Positions 17,255 through 29,672 are shown, counted from the stretch's first letter. The stretch: DNA of 64,000 nucleotides from Glaciecola sp. (GCA_018623155.1 JAAZVZ010000004.1:82989-146988), one strand, 5' to 3'. The notes: generated by a model from the sequence alone, not told the origin. A program made the numbers and translations.

Positions 17255-17746
17255 TTATGCGTCTGAATGAATCAATAGAGCGACAGCGTGGGTCGCAATG
17301 CCTTCTTTACGTCCAGTAAATCCGAGTTTTTCTGTTGTGGTTGCTTTCACATTTATTTGCGAGGGTTCGACTTCTAACAATTGCGCAATTTTAACTTGCA
17401 TTGATGGTATAAACGGCGCCATTTTGGGTGCTTGAGCTACTATTGTGATATCTGTGTTGCCCAATACATATCCTCTTTGTTTTACTTGAGAATACACTTT
17501 GCGCAACAGCATGCCACTGTCCGCCCCTGCAAAGGCGGGATCTGTATCAGGGAAATGATGGCCAATATCGCCCAGCGATACCGCACCAAGCAAAGCATCG
17601 CATAACGCATGCAAAACCACATCACCGTCAGAGTGCGCAAGTAACCCCGTTGTGTGAGGGACGTCAACGCCACCTAAAATTAACGGTTTTTCGCCACCAA
17701 ATTTGTGTACGTCATAACCATGACCTATGCGAAAAGGGATACTCAT
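17255..17746 (-). CDS. ispF: 2-C-methyl-D-erythritol 2,4-cyclodiphosphate synthase
   Basis: Fifth enzyme of the methylerythritol phosphate pathway to isoprenoid precursors. The 163-residue protein starts with [12 protein letters not shown], providing metal ligands Asp12 and His14, then [18 protein letters not shown] and [11 protein letters not shown]. The conserved [20 protein letters not shown] closes the active site. It follows ispD with a 1-base gap, so both consecutive pathway enzymes are co-translated; the MEP products also feed the octaprenyl synthase at 27.8 kb. Confidence 0.97.
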   Translation of the reverse strand: MSIPFRIGHGYDVHKFGGEKPLILGGVDVPHTTGLLAHSDGDVVLHALCDALLGAVSLGDIGHHFPDTDPAFAGADSGMLLRKVYSQVKQRGYVLGNTDITIVAQAPKMAPFIPSMQVKIAQLLEVEPSQINVKATTTEKLGFTGRKEGIATHAVALLIHSDA

Positions 17747-17747
17747 G

Positions 17748-18437
17748 TTAAAGGCGTCCTTGTTGTTGCAAGTAAAACTCAGCTAAGGCTAAGTCTTCGG
17801 GGTGAGTAATTTTGATATTGTCACTGCTGCCAGCGACTAATTCAACGGGGATATGACAAAATTCTAATGCTGAGGCTTCATCAGTAACAGTGGTACTTGT
17901 CATCGCTTGCTCAATGGCATCGATTAACGTACCTACACTAGCGGCCTGTGGCGTTTGGGCACCCCAAATACGCTCTCTTGGCAACGTGGTATCAATGGTG
18001 TTCCCTTGGGCTAGTTTTATGGTATCGGTTGCACGCCGAGCCAGAATGGATGCAACCGTGTCAGTTTCTAATCGCGTTATGAGTGCGTCAATGTCGGAGT
18101 GACGCAGACAGGGACGCGCTGCATCGTGCACTAGGGCAATGGCCTTTTTGGGGCATGTTTGCAAAGCGTTAAGCACGGAGTCTACCCGTTCACTTCCACC
18201 AATGACGGTACGCAATTTGGGATGAGAAGCCACCTCCAACGAAAAAAAATGATTATCTTCAGGGTGCAGGGCAACGACGACCTGAGAGATGGCTGAATAG
18301 GTCAGTAGTTGGCAGAGTGAGTGCTCAAGAACCGTTTTATTACCTAGTTTTAGGTATTGTTTGGCAACACTTGCTTGCATTCTTGAGCCGATACCCGCGG
18401 CAGGAACAATCGCAATATATTGATTTGGCATAGTCAT
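17748..18437 (-). CDS. ispD: 2-C-methyl-D-erythritol 4-phosphate cytidylyltransferase
   Basis: Transfers CMP from CTP to methylerythritol phosphate in the isoprenoid pathway. The 229-residue protein has the nucleotide-binding [10 protein letters not shown] followed by [15 protein letters not shown], then VVGGSER-like [25 protein letters not shown] and the C-terminal [20 protein letters not shown]. Two ATGs lie two codons apart at the start; the first directly abuts the ftsB stop and is used. It is the second gene of the ftsB to rpoS run. Confidence 0.96.
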   Translation of the reverse strand: MTMPNQYIAIVPAAGIGSRMQASVAKQYLKLGNKTVLEHSLCQLLTYSAISQVVVALHPEDNHFFSLEVASHPKLRTVIGGSERVDSVLNALQTCPKKAIALVHDAARPCLRHSDIDALITRLETDTVASILARRATDTIKLAQGNTIDTTLPRERIWGAQTPQAASVGTLIDAIEQAMTSTTVTDEASALEFCHIPVELVAGSSDNIKITHPEDLALAEFYLQQQGRL

Positions 18438-18725
18438 TTATTGTTCTGAAGGGAGAACGCGGTAAAACGTTTCTCCCTTTTTGATAAGGCCTAATTCGCT
18501 TCTGGCGCGTTCTTCAATTGCTTCTAATCCAATTTTCAAATCCGCGATGTCCGCTGAGAGGAGTCGGTTGCGCTGGGCTAAGTTTGCATTTTGTAATTGC
18601 TTTTCAGCGACTTTGACCTGGCCAGCCCATAAATCAGGGATGCTATGCTTACCAAACCACAATCTATGTTGTAGTAAGATAAGTAAAATCAGCAAAGCTA
18701 TGTTGATAATGTGTTTTTGCCGCAC
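18438..18725 (-). CDS. ftsB: Cell division protein FtsB (GTG start)
   Basis: Small bitopic division protein that forms the FtsQLB complex. After the revised start it has one membrane segment (IINIALLILLILLQHRLWF) and a periplasmic coiled coil ending in EERARSELGLIKKGETFYRV, the FtsB signature. The frame is open to a TTG at 18773, giving 16 extra basic residues, but a GTG at 18725 is preceded by AGGGG at good spacing and gives a 95-residue protein close to the E. coli length, so I chose it. The ftsB-ispD junction is conserved; ftsB heads the run to rpoS. Confidence 0.9.
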   Translation of the reverse strand: MRQKHIINIALLILLILLQHRLWFGKHSIPDLWAGQVKVAEKQLQNANLAQRNRLLSADIADLKIGLEAIEERARSELGLIKKGETFYRVLPSEQ

Positions 18726-18871
18726 AACAAAACCCCTTAAACAAGTATGCCTATTGTAGCGTTTTTTACTCAAGATACCAGTGTGTCTTGAGTACCCGTT
18801 TAGCGTTAAGTATGTTTAGTACTGTATACGGTTATAAATACTGCTTAATGCTTGCACTCAGTTCACCGTCA

Positions 18872-18898
18872 CATTATCTTTGTCTTTAGAAGATAATG
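18872..18898. promoter_or_regulatory. Inverted repeat upstream of the nagK-nagA unit
   Basis: The sequence is CATTATCTT, nine spacer bases, then AAGATAATG: a perfect 9-base inverted repeat. It ends 22 bases before the ATG of the amino-sugar kinase. It could be an operator for a sugar-responsive repressor or a hairpin in the leader RNA. The stem is AT-rich and has no T tract after it, so a terminator is unlikely. No regulator gene is adjacent. Confidence 0.4.
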
Positions 18899-18920
18899 AA
18901 CCAATTAATTAAGAGACAAA

Positions 18921-19790
18921 ATGGCCTCGAATTATTCTCCAGTAATCGCCATCGATGGAGGTGGCACGTCCTGTGATGCTGCACTGTTTATTCACGACAA
19001 GTGTGTTGACAAGGTGGTAACTGGACCGGCAAATATTCACGTCGATGCCACTCGTGCAAAACACAATATTGTCGCAGCCGTAACTGAGCTCATTACCCGA
19101 CATGATTTGGAATTAGAAAAGGTGATGGTCGCAGGTGGGTGTGCCGGAATGGGGATCGCACAGGCTCAGCATGAGATTGAACAATGGCAACATCCATTTG
19201 CTCAGTTTGCGCTCACTACAGACGCTCACGTTGCTGCAATGGGCGCAAACCTTGGTGCAAATTGTCATACATTGATTGTTGGTACCGGGTCTTGTGCACT
19301 GACATTACATCAAGGTCGTCTAAAACAAACGGGTGGACACGGGTGTCTACTGGGTGATGACGCTTCTGGAGCATGGTTAGGGCAAGAGTTATTACGTTAC
19401 TGTTTATTGGCGTCTGATGGACTAACTGATTCTAGCGAACTCATTGAAGCGGGTTTTGATTTTATTGGGACACGTATCTCAGCTGAGATTGTTGGCCAAT
19501 ATCATTCTCTAGATAGTGCCCTATTAGCGTCACTTGCACCGATTGTCTTTGAGCATATTGGCGATGATGAATTGGCCAATCACATAGTCGCACAAGGCGT
19601 TGATTATTTAATGCACTTACAGGCTCATTTGCAATCTCAAATTGAACTTCCTTGTTTTGCTTATGGTGGTATTTGGCAAGCTTATCAAAAGTGCGAAATC
19701 CAGGATTTGAACGTTTTTCAGACGCCTAAATCTGACCCGTTATACGGCGCTTATCTCTTTGGTTTGTCTGAATTTGGTATTGACTCATGA
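18921..19790 (+). CDS. N-acetylglucosamine or glucosamine kinase, BadF/BadG ATPase family
   Basis: A 289-residue sugar kinase of the ASKHA fold, BadF/BadG/BcrA/BcrD type. It opens VIAIDGGGTSCDAALF, the phosphate-1 loop, with the second phosphate loop at HTLIVGTGSCALTL and the adenosine region near GYGGIW-like FAYGGIWQAY. Proteins of this type in Vibrio, Shewanella and Alteromonas act on N-acetylglucosamine or glucosamine, and the following gene is nagA with a 4-base overlap, so N-acetylglucosamine kinase is the likely role. No transporter, nagB or nagR is present nearby. Which amino sugar it prefers cannot be told from sequence. Confidence 0.83.
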   Translation: MASNYSPVIAIDGGGTSCDAALFIHDKCVDKVVTGPANIHVDATRAKHNIVAAVTELITRHDLELEKVMVAGGCAGMGIAQAQHEIEQWQHPFAQFALTTDAHVAAMGANLGANCHTLIVGTGSCALTLHQGRLKQTGGHGCLLGDDASGAWLGQELLRYCLLASDGLTDSSELIEAGFDFIGTRISAEIVGQYHSLDSALLASLAPIVFEHIGDDELANHIVAQGVDYLMHLQAHLQSQIELPCFAYGGIWQAYQKCEIQDLNVFQTPKSDPLYGAYLFGLSEFGIDS

Positions 19791-20896
19791 AAATTCGAGC
19801 GAAAAGACTTTTGTTAGATGACGAGTTTGTCTCTGATCAAACTGTGCTGATTGAACATGGTAAAACGATCGATATTTATCCTAGTCGCCATGAACAGGTC
19901 GAACATGATGTTCACTATTTGGTACCGAGTTACATTGACTTGCAAGTCAATGGCGGTGGCGGGGTGTTGTTGCAAGAAGGTGTTACTGGAACAGATATTT
20001 TATCTGTAGTAAACGCTCACTCAATATTTGGTTCTGGTTTCGTTTTGCCGACGTTGATCACGAATTCTTATCGTACGATGCAACAATGTACTGAGGCAAT
20101 CATTCACGCGAGAAGCCAAACGAGTGCAGTGCTTGGGGTACATTTTGAGGGACCTTGGTTAGCGTCAGCTAAAAAAGGGATCCACATCGAAGAACACATT
20201 CGCGCGCCATCTGATGCAGAGCTTGCTTTAATAACGGATAAAAGGCTTGGCAAGGTGTTCATAACATTGGCTCCTGAAACCGTGCCAGTAGATGTGATTG
20301 CAGACTTAGTGGCAAAAGGAGTCATTGTCAGCTTAGGTCACTCTAATGCGACACACGAACAAGTATTAGCGGCTATCGATGCTGGTGCGACTGGTTTTAC
20401 TCACCTTTACAATGCCATGAGTGGGCTTCAAGGTCGCAATCCAGGTATGGTCGGGGTCGCATTGGGCGAAAACAGTACTTACGCTGGTATTATTGTCGAT
20501 CATCATCATGTGAGTCCTTATGCGGTGCGTTTAGCCTATCAAAGTAAATCATATGAACGTTTGTGCTTGGTGACTGATGCAATGGCACATGCAGGCTCGT
20601 CACACGAAGTTTTGCCCTATTTTGATACTCAGATTACGCAACGAGACGGAAAACTGACTACCCCAGATGGCTCCCTAGCGGGTTCTTGTTTAACTATGCA
20701 TGAAGCCGTTTTGAATATGCATCAAGATATCGAAGTACCCTTAGCGCAAAGTGTTATTATGGCTACGCGAACACCTGCGAACTGGTTAGGTTTGTTTGAG
20801 TTAGGTCGAATAGGTATAAACATCCCCTCTAATCTGCTGGGTTTAAACAGTGAGTTGGCGATCACTTCTCATTGGCGACATGGCGTACTAGTTTAA
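19787..20896 (+). CDS. nagA: N-acetylglucosamine-6-phosphate deacetylase
   Basis: Removes the acetyl group from N-acetylglucosamine 6-phosphate, giving glucosamine 6-phosphate for central metabolism or wall recycling. The 369-residue amidohydrolase has YIDLQVNGGGGVLLQ at the first metal region, the conserved VHFEGPWLASAKKGIH with the metal-binding Glu, SLGHSNATHEQ and FTHLYNAMSGLQGR supplying His ligands, and LVTDAMAHAGS with the catalytic Asp. Its ATG overlaps the kinase stop by 4 bases. A terminator hairpin shared with fadA lies just downstream. Confidence 0.95.
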   Translation: MKIRAKRLLLDDEFVSDQTVLIEHGKTIDIYPSRHEQVEHDVHYLVPSYIDLQVNGGGGVLLQEGVTGTDILSVVNAHSIFGSGFVLPTLITNSYRTMQQCTEAIIHARSQTSAVLGVHFEGPWLASAKKGIHIEEHIRAPSDAELALITDKRLGKVFITLAPETVPVDVIADLVAKGVIVSLGHSNATHEQVLAAIDAGATGFTHLYNAMSGLQGRNPGMVGVALGENSTYAGIIVDHHHVSPYAVRLAYQSKSYERLCLVTDAMAHAGSSHEVLPYFDTQITQRDGKLTTPDGSLAGSCLTMHEAVLNMHQDIEVPLAQSVIMATRTPANWLGLFELGRIGINIPSNLLGLNSELAITSHWRHGVLV

Positions 20897-20910
20897 AAAA
20901 GGCCATAAAT

Positions 20911-20942
20911 AAAAAACGCATCTAGGGACATCCAAGATGCGT
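20911..20942 (-). terminator. Intrinsic terminator after fadA, possibly bidirectional
   Basis: An 8-base perfect stem, ACGCATCT pairing with AGATGCGT around an 11-base loop, lies between the convergent nagA and fadA. Read on the minus strand it is followed by TTTTTTATTTA, a good U tract for ending fadBA. On the plus strand the downstream run is weaker (CTTATATT), so its action on nagA is uncertain. Confidence 0.8.
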
Positions 20943-20968
20943 CTTATATTGAATGTCAAAGTGTGCGG

Positions 20969-24303
<3,335 letters not shown>

Positions 24304-24366
24304 AGGCTTCTTCTCCTTTGGCAAGACCAAAATGTAGAATGTTAAGTTGTTTGTTGCTTTTTTATT

Positions 24367-24383
24367 AACTGGTCGAACAAGTT
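24367..24383. promoter_or_regulatory. Putative FadR operator upstream of fadBA
   Basis: The 17-base sequence AACTGGTCGAACAAGTT closely matches the known FadR pattern AACTGGTCNGACNNGTT, differing at the first G of GAC. It lies between the divergent fadB and slt starts, about 65 bases from fadB. In E. coli FadR represses fadBA and is released by long-chain acyl-CoA. The match is by eye and the regulator gene is outside the window. Confidence 0.6.
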
Positions 24384-24466
24384 AACATTGAAAAATGTTT
24401 TGCACAATAGTGCAAATTGTTTGTCTACTTATATACTTATCATTGAAACTTATAGATGAGCTGAGC

Positions 24467-26458
24467 ATGTTTAGAAAAGCTATTTTACTGTTTTTTTTAA
24501 TGATTCCACTTTGCCATGTTACTGTGCAGGCTGATTACCAAGAGCTATCTGAGTTTGCCTTACCTGAGTCGGTACATACCCTCTTTGCACAAACAAAACT
24601 CGCCATTCGTACCAAAGATAGACAACAATACTGGCGACTGCAAAAACGATGGGAAAAAAATTATCCAAACCATCTCCTGCTGCCATATCTTCAGCGATTT
24701 TATTATCAAACCTTTATGGATGATTTACCGACATCTGTGATCGAGGCTTTTTTAACACGACACGCACAGACCGATTTTATTCGGAGTTTGCAGTTTCACT
24801 ATCTCGCCTATTTATCAACACGTGATCGCGTAAGATTCAATAGATGGGTAAAGCAAACGCCATGGCATTGGCTAAATCCTCGACTACAATGCCAATACCT
24901 CAAAAACATTGTGCAAACGGTTGCAGCAGCAAAAGAACATGATAATGTGCTAGCGCAACTATGGTCCACCCCTCAGTCACAAGATAAACGCTGTGACAGT
25001 GCGTTTACATATTGGCGCAAAGCAGGCTTGTTAACCCCTGAGCGGGTCATGAGCCGAATTAAGCTCGTTGCTGCAAAGGGCAACCCTAGGTTAATAGTGT
25101 ATTTGACTAGTTTGTTACCGGATACTCAACAATCAATAGGGCGTTTGTGGGGGCAAGTCGCTAATAGTCCAGGTTATATTAGGCGGTTAGAGCGCTGGGG
25201 GCATTTGTCGTCTGAAACCTTAAGTCCCATTGTGTATTTTGGATTGCGCAAGCTTATTTGGGAGGATATGGGATTGACTCAAAGTTTGTATGCAGATTTG
25301 CCAGCTAATGTTCGGTTCACGCCCAGTCAAGATTTCTCACTTACCAAGATGATCGCTATTCGCCAAACGCTCAACCATGAAGTGGATTCGATGTATTGGC
25401 TGAGTAAGGCAAATAGGCTTGGTCAAGCGGATGATCTGAGTTATTGGACAATTACCTCTCTGATACGGGAACAAGATTGGCAGGGGGTCAAGGCATATTT
25501 GTACAAACGCAAAGATTTAACCACTCGAGAGCAATACTGGCTGGCGCGAGCGCATGCTCACAGTGGCTCAGATGATTTGGCTCGGCGCACTTTTTTAGAA
25601 TTAGCAGAACAGCGTCATTATTATGGCTTTATGGCTGCTAAACAGCTCAATCAAAGCATCAGCCTTAACGCCAAAGAGTTAGTGTTGGACAGTAGACAGC
25701 TCAATCGATTATCTCAGTCAAAACCACTACAAACTGCATTGGCTTTATATCAGGTCGGTGAGCGCTGGTGGGCTTTACAGGCATGGAACCAGGCGATGCG
25801 AAGTTTAACAGAAGAAGAAGGTCTTGCCGCTGGTCTCGTGGCATATGACTTAGGCTGGCATGATCGAGCGATTATGGCGATGGCTGAATTTGGCGAAAAG
25901 AACCTGTTGGATGTTCGCTTTCCTCAGGCCTTTGTCGCAGAGTTTAGGGCTGCTGCTGCAGAACACAAGCAATCTTTGAGTTGGCTTTATGCTATTGCTC
26001 GACGCGAAAGTGCGTTTGATCCTGAGGTGCGTTCTCGAACAAATGCTTATGGGTTAATGCAAATTTTGCCAGAAACCGCAAACTACCTCACACGAACACC
26101 TGTCAGTAAAAACCGGCTCAAAAAACCTGAAATAAACACCGACATTGGTGCTCGATATTTGGCTTATCTGGAGCAGAAAATATCCGCGCATCCGGTATTG
26201 GTTACAGCCGCTTATAACGCGGGTTGGAAGCGTGTGTTGCAATGGTTACCACAAGAAGAAATGGATTTGGATATTTGGATAGAAACGATTCCATTTAAAG
26301 AAACAAGAGAATACGTCCAAGCCATAATCACCTATGAAAAAATTTATGCCGCACAGATTGAGCAAGACAGTATATTTGATGATGTATTGACTTATGCCAA
26401 AATCAGTATCGATGACCTGACACCTATTGCACAACGTGCTAGACTCAGTAAATTATAA
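24467..26458 (+). CDS. slt: Soluble lytic murein transglycosylase Slt
   Basis: Periplasmic enzyme that cleaves peptidoglycan between N-acetylmuramic acid and N-acetylglucosamine, forming anhydro ends. The chosen ATG gives a signal peptide (MFRKAILLFFLMIPLCHVTV) ahead of a long alpha-helical superhelical U domain. The C-terminal lysozyme-like domain has AIARRESAFDPEVRSRTNAY with catalytic Glu514, then GLMQILPETA and LVTAAYNAGWKRV. The total of 663 residues is close to Slt70. The frame extends 24 codons further upstream without a signal-like start. It lies between fadBA and pepQ; in E. coli those two are direct neighbours. Confidence 0.94.
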   Translation: MFRKAILLFFLMIPLCHVTVQADYQELSEFALPESVHTLFAQTKLAIRTKDRQQYWRLQKRWEKNYPNHLLLPYLQRFYYQTFMDDLPTSVIEAFLTRHAQTDFIRSLQFHYLAYLSTRDRVRFNRWVKQTPWHWLNPRLQCQYLKNIVQTVAAAKEHDNVLAQLWSTPQSQDKRCDSAFTYWRKAGLLTPERVMSRIKLVAAKGNPRLIVYLTSLLPDTQQSIGRLWGQVANSPGYIRRLERWGHLSSETLSPIVYFGLRKLIWEDMGLTQSLYADLPANVRFTPSQDFSLTKMIAIRQTLNHEVDSMYWLSKANRLGQADDLSYWTITSLIREQDWQGVKAYLYKRKDLTTREQYWLARAHAHSGSDDLARRTFLELAEQRHYYGFMAAKQLNQSISLNAKELVLDSRQLNRLSQSKPLQTALALYQVGERWWALQAWNQAMRSLTEEEGLAAGLVAYDLGWHDRAIMAMAEFGEKNLLDVRFPQAFVAEFRAAAAEHKQSLSWLYAIARRESAFDPEVRSRTNAYGLMQILPETANYLTRTPVSKNRLKKPEINTDIGARYLAYLEQKISAHPVLVTAAYNAGWKRVLQWLPQEEMDLDIWIETIPFKETREYVQAIITYEKIYAAQIEQDSIFDDVLTYAKISIDDLTPIAQRARLSKL

Positions 26459-26490
26459 AAACATAACAAATACAACAATTTTAACGACTT

Positions 26491-27801
26491 ATGAAAGATA
26501 TTTCTGCTTTATATCCCGCGCACCTTGCGCACTTACAACAGGTCACCAAAGAAGCATTAGCCAGGGAGGGGATTGATGGTTTAGTGATTCACTCAGGTCA
26601 ACAAAAACGTATGTTCTTAGATGACAATCACTATCCGTTTCACGTCAATCCTCAATTTAAAGTATGGTGCCCTGTCGTGGATAACCCGAATTGCTGGCTT
26701 GTGGTGGATGGGGTCAGTAAGCCCAAGCTGATATTTTACCGTCCAGATGATTTTTGGCATAAAGTACCGCCAGCACCAAAGGATTTTTGGGTCTCCGAGT
26801 TCGATGTGGTGTTAATCGCTCAAACCGACCATGCCGAGAAGCATCTGCCATCTGATAAATCGCGCTATGCTTATATCGGTGAATGCATAGACGTTGCTAA
26901 GGCACTAGGTTTTGAAAATGTTAATCCAGACAAAGTACTACATTACTTGCATTACCACCGTGCAGTCAAAACCGATTATGAGTTGGCTTGTATGCGTAAA
27001 GCGAATCAAATTGCGTTGGCGGCACATGCCAGTGCTGAAGTCGCCTTCCGTAAAGGTGCCTCGGAATTTGAGATCAACTTGGCGTATCTCAAAACTGCTC
27101 GTCAAGGCGACAACCAAGTCCCTTACTCGAATATTGTTGCGCTCAATCAAAATAGTGCGATTCTGCATTACACTGTTTTAGAAACTCAAAGCCCAGACGA
27201 ATCTCGCAGTTTTTTAATTGATGCAGGTGCGTCTTTTCATGGCTATGCTGCTGATATAACGAGAACCTATGCTCAGGCCGAAAATGACTTTGCGCGTATG
27301 ATAGAAGCAGTGGATGCATTGACTTTATCCTTAGCCGACACATTGAAACCTGGATTATCGTACGTGAGCATTCATGAGCTCGCGCACGATGGTATTGCGC
27401 AAATATTACATGATTTTGGGATCGTCAATCTCTCCCCAAGAAAAATTGTCGAGACGGGTATTAGTAAGACCTTTTTCCCTCATGGTATTGGGCATTTCTT
27501 GGGGCTACAAGTACACGATGTAGGTGGCCATGTTCGCGACGATAGCGGTACGCCCAATCCTGCACCAGCTGCGCATCCATTTTTGCGCTGTACTCGCACC
27601 ATAGAGGCTGGACATGTATATACCATCGAACCTGGATTGTATTTTATTGACAGTTTACTTGCGAAACTCAAAGATACACCCGATTCGGTATACATAAATT
27701 GGGATCGCATTGACGAGTTCAGACCGTTCGGTGGGATCCGGGTCGAAGACAATGTGATTGTGCATGCTACACACAACGAAAATATGTCTCGACCAAGTTA
27801 G
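26491..27801 (+). CDS. pepQ: Xaa-Pro dipeptidase
   Basis: Cytoplasmic metallopeptidase that hydrolyses dipeptides with C-terminal proline. The 436-residue protein has the N-terminal PepQ domain (LVIHSGQQKRMFLDDNHYPF, then VNPQFKVWCPV) and the pita-bread catalytic domain. The two-metal ligands appear as Asp in FLIDAGASFHGYAADITRT (two), His in FFPHGIGHFLGLQVHDVGG, Glu in YTIEPGLYF and Glu in FGGIRVEDN. The adjacency to fadB region is conserved, although here slt intervenes. It converges on ispB. Confidence 0.96.
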   Translation: MKDISALYPAHLAHLQQVTKEALAREGIDGLVIHSGQQKRMFLDDNHYPFHVNPQFKVWCPVVDNPNCWLVVDGVSKPKLIFYRPDDFWHKVPPAPKDFWVSEFDVVLIAQTDHAEKHLPSDKSRYAYIGECIDVAKALGFENVNPDKVLHYLHYHRAVKTDYELACMRKANQIALAAHASAEVAFRKGASEFEINLAYLKTARQGDNQVPYSNIVALNQNSAILHYTVLETQSPDESRSFLIDAGASFHGYAADITRTYAQAENDFARMIEAVDALTLSLADTLKPGLSYVSIHELAHDGIAQILHDFGIVNLSPRKIVETGISKTFFPHGIGHFLGLQVHDVGGHVRDDSGTPNPAPAAHPFLRCTRTIEAGHVYTIEPGLYFIDSLLAKLKDTPDSVYINWDRIDEFRPFGGIRVEDNVIVHATHNENMSRPS

Positions 27802-27835
27802 TTTGGAACTGGAGTGATATAAAAGGACTTAAAGC

Positions 27836-28807
27836 CTAAAGGTCTCGTTCAACTGCAATGTGAGCGAGACCAATTAAAGCCTCTTTATAAGGTGATGCTG
27901 GTAATGAATCTAAGTGTTTAATTGCCAGTTCAGCTTCAGCTTTAGCTTTATCCATGGTGTATGCAATGGCGCCAGTTTGTGCCATTGCATCAAGAATGAG
28001 GTCCAAATGAGTTAAACCATTACCGTGCTCAATTGCTCCACGAATGATATTTTGTGTGTTTTCATCACTATGCCACATCGCATAAAGTAGAGGGAGTGTA
28101 GGCTTTCCTTCTGCTAAATCATCACCTACGTTTTTACCCATATCGTTAGCATCTGCCGTATAGTCTAAGACATCATCAACAAGTTGAAACGCCGTTCCCA
28201 GATGTTTTCCGTACTCTTGAAGAGCGTGTTGTATGGTCTCATCTTGCTGAGTAATGACAGCGGCCAGTTGCGTTGCGGCCTCAAATAGGCGTGCAGTTTT
28301 GGAGTATATCACCGCCATGTAGGAGCTTTCGGTGGTATCTGGGTCATTGACATTCATCAACTGCATCACTTCACCTTGCGCGATTTCATTGGTCGCATCA
28401 GATAAAATTTGCATCACCTTCATCGAGTCAAGGGTGACCATCATTTGAAAGGCACGAGAATACAAAAAATCCCCAACTAATACACTGGCTTCATTGCCAA
28501 ACATAGCGTTAGCGGTTTCACGACCTCTGCGCATTTTTGAATCATCGACCACATCATCATGGAGTAATGTTGCGGTATGAATGAATTCGATGATTGCCGC
28601 TAACGTATGATGTTGGTTGTTCTCAATACTTAAAGCACGAGCTGCGAGCACCGTTAACAATGGGCGTAAGCGTTTGCCACCACTGTTAACGATGTAAAAT
28701 CCCAATTGATTCACCAAACTTACATCACTAGCCACTTGCTCTTGAATCAATGCGTTGACTGCAAGCATATCGGCATGTGCAAGATCGGTTATTTGGGATA
28801 AAGACAT
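27836..28807 (-). CDS. ispB: Octaprenyl diphosphate synthase
   Basis: Polyprenyl synthase that builds the ubiquinone and menaquinone side chain from farnesyl and isopentenyl diphosphate. Both Asp-rich motifs are present: LLHDDVVDDSKMRRG and FQLVDDVLDYTAD, with GGKRLRPLL and GDFLYSRAFQMM between. Chain length of the product is inferred from similarity to IspB. Several starts are possible: a TTG at 28822 and ATGs at 28816 and 28807; the last aligns with the E. coli start (MSLSQITDLAHADM) and is used, giving 323 residues. Divergence from rplU is conserved. Confidence 0.94.
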   Translation of the reverse strand: MSLSQITDLAHADMLAVNALIQEQVASDVSLVNQLGFYIVNSGGKRLRPLLTVLAARALSIENNQHHTLAAIIEFIHTATLLHDDVVDDSKMRRGRETANAMFGNEASVLVGDFLYSRAFQMMVTLDSMKVMQILSDATNEIAQGEVMQLMNVNDPDTTESSYMAVIYSKTARLFEAATQLAAVITQQDETIQHALQEYGKHLGTAFQLVDDVLDYTADANDMGKNVGDDLAEGKPTLPLLYAMWHSDENTQNIIRGAIEHGNGLTHLDLILDAMAQTGAIAYTMDKAKAEAELAIKHLDSLPASPYKEALIGLAHIAVERDL

Positions 28808-28983
28808 CGTAGACATAGTCAAGTATTGGTACTAGCTGAAAGTTTCGTTCTGTTTAGGGGGATGCAAAATACAGTTTATGATGGAAAAAATCAATAATAC
28901 CTTGCGCTTTGTGGTTTATTTTAGACAGTTATGACTGAATGATTAGTGAAAAGTAAAAAAAACACAATTTATTTGGATCTTGC

Positions 28984-29012
28984 TTGATCAAGGCAAGGTC
29001 TTTGCGTATAAT
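28984..29012 (+). promoter_or_regulatory. Sigma-70 promoter of rplU-rpmA
   Basis: A -35 element TTGATC, a 17-base spacer and a perfect -10 TATAAT precede rplU by about 50 bases. The bases after the -10, CCGCGCCC, form a GC-rich discriminator as found at stringently controlled ribosomal promoters. The inferred start of transcription is about 29019. Confidence 0.8.
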
Positions 29013-29064
29013 CCGCGCCCTGTATTTTTAATTATTGTGCAATGTGCACAGAGCGGAGTTTTAT

Positions 29065-29376
29065 ATGTACGCGGTTTTCCAAAGTGGTGGTAAACAACAC
29101 CGTGTGGCTGAAGGCCAGACCGTTCGTTTGGAGAAAATCGAAGTTGCTCCAGGTGACTCGGTAGAATTCGACAATGTATTAATGGTTAGCAATGGTGACG
29201 ATGTTAAAATCGGTACGCCGGTAGTAGCTAACGCTAAAGTAACTGCTGAAGTGATTACTCACGGTCGTGGCGATAAAGTAAAAATCGTCAAGTTCCGTCG
29301 TCGTAAGCACTCGCGTAAGCAGCAAGGTCATCGTCAGTGGTTCACAGAAGTGAAAATCACTGGTATTAACGCATAA
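29065..29376 (+). CDS. rplU: 50S ribosomal protein L21
   Basis: Structural protein of the large ribosomal subunit that binds 23S rRNA. The 103-residue protein reads [19 protein letters not shown] at its start and has the basic [16 protein letters not shown] region near its end, both hallmarks. A GGAG site lies before the ATG at 29065; a longer frame from 29035 is not needed. It is followed after 16 bases by rpmA and then obgE, a universally common order. Confidence 0.98.
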   Translation: MYAVFQSGGKQHRVAEGQTVRLEKIEVAPGDSVEFDNVLMVSNGDDVKIGTPVVANAKVTAEVITHGRGDKVKIVKFRRRKHSRKQQGHRQWFTEVKITGINA

Positions 29377-29392
29377 TAGGAGTAACTAACTA

Positions 29393-29644
29393 ATGGCTCA
29401 CAAAAAAGCTGGTGGTAGTACCAAAAACGGTCGTGATTCAGAAAGTAAACGTCTAGGCGTTAAGCGTTTCGGCGGTCAGTCTGTATTAGCGGGTAATATT
29501 ATTGTTCGTCAACGTGGTACTCGCTTCCACCCTGGAAACAACATGGGTATTGGTCGTGATCACACTTTGTTTGCATTATCTGACGGTAAAGTTCAGTTTG
29601 ATGTTAAGAACAACAAAAAAGTCGTTAGTATCGTTGCTGAGTAA
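29393..29644 (+). CDS. rpmA: 50S ribosomal protein L27
   Basis: Large-subunit protein near the peptidyl transferase centre. The 83-residue protein starts [20 protein letters not shown], followed by [20 protein letters not shown] and [20 protein letters not shown]. The second residue Ala-His start matches Proteobacteria that do not cleave an N-terminal extension. It is followed by a strong terminator, so obgE has its own promoter or relies on read-through. Confidence 0.98.
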   Translation: MAHKKAGGSTKNGRDSESKRLGVKRFGGQSVLAGNIIVRQRGTRFHPGNNMGIGRDHTLFALSDGKVQFDVKNNKKVVSIVAE

Positions 29645-29672
29645 GCAACACTAATCACTTTTAGATTCTAAG

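Noticed and set aside
24384..24399. Short palindrome AACATT-GAAA-AATGTT next to the FadR-like site
   Set aside because: Short, AT-rich and easily explained by chance; no known regulator pattern.
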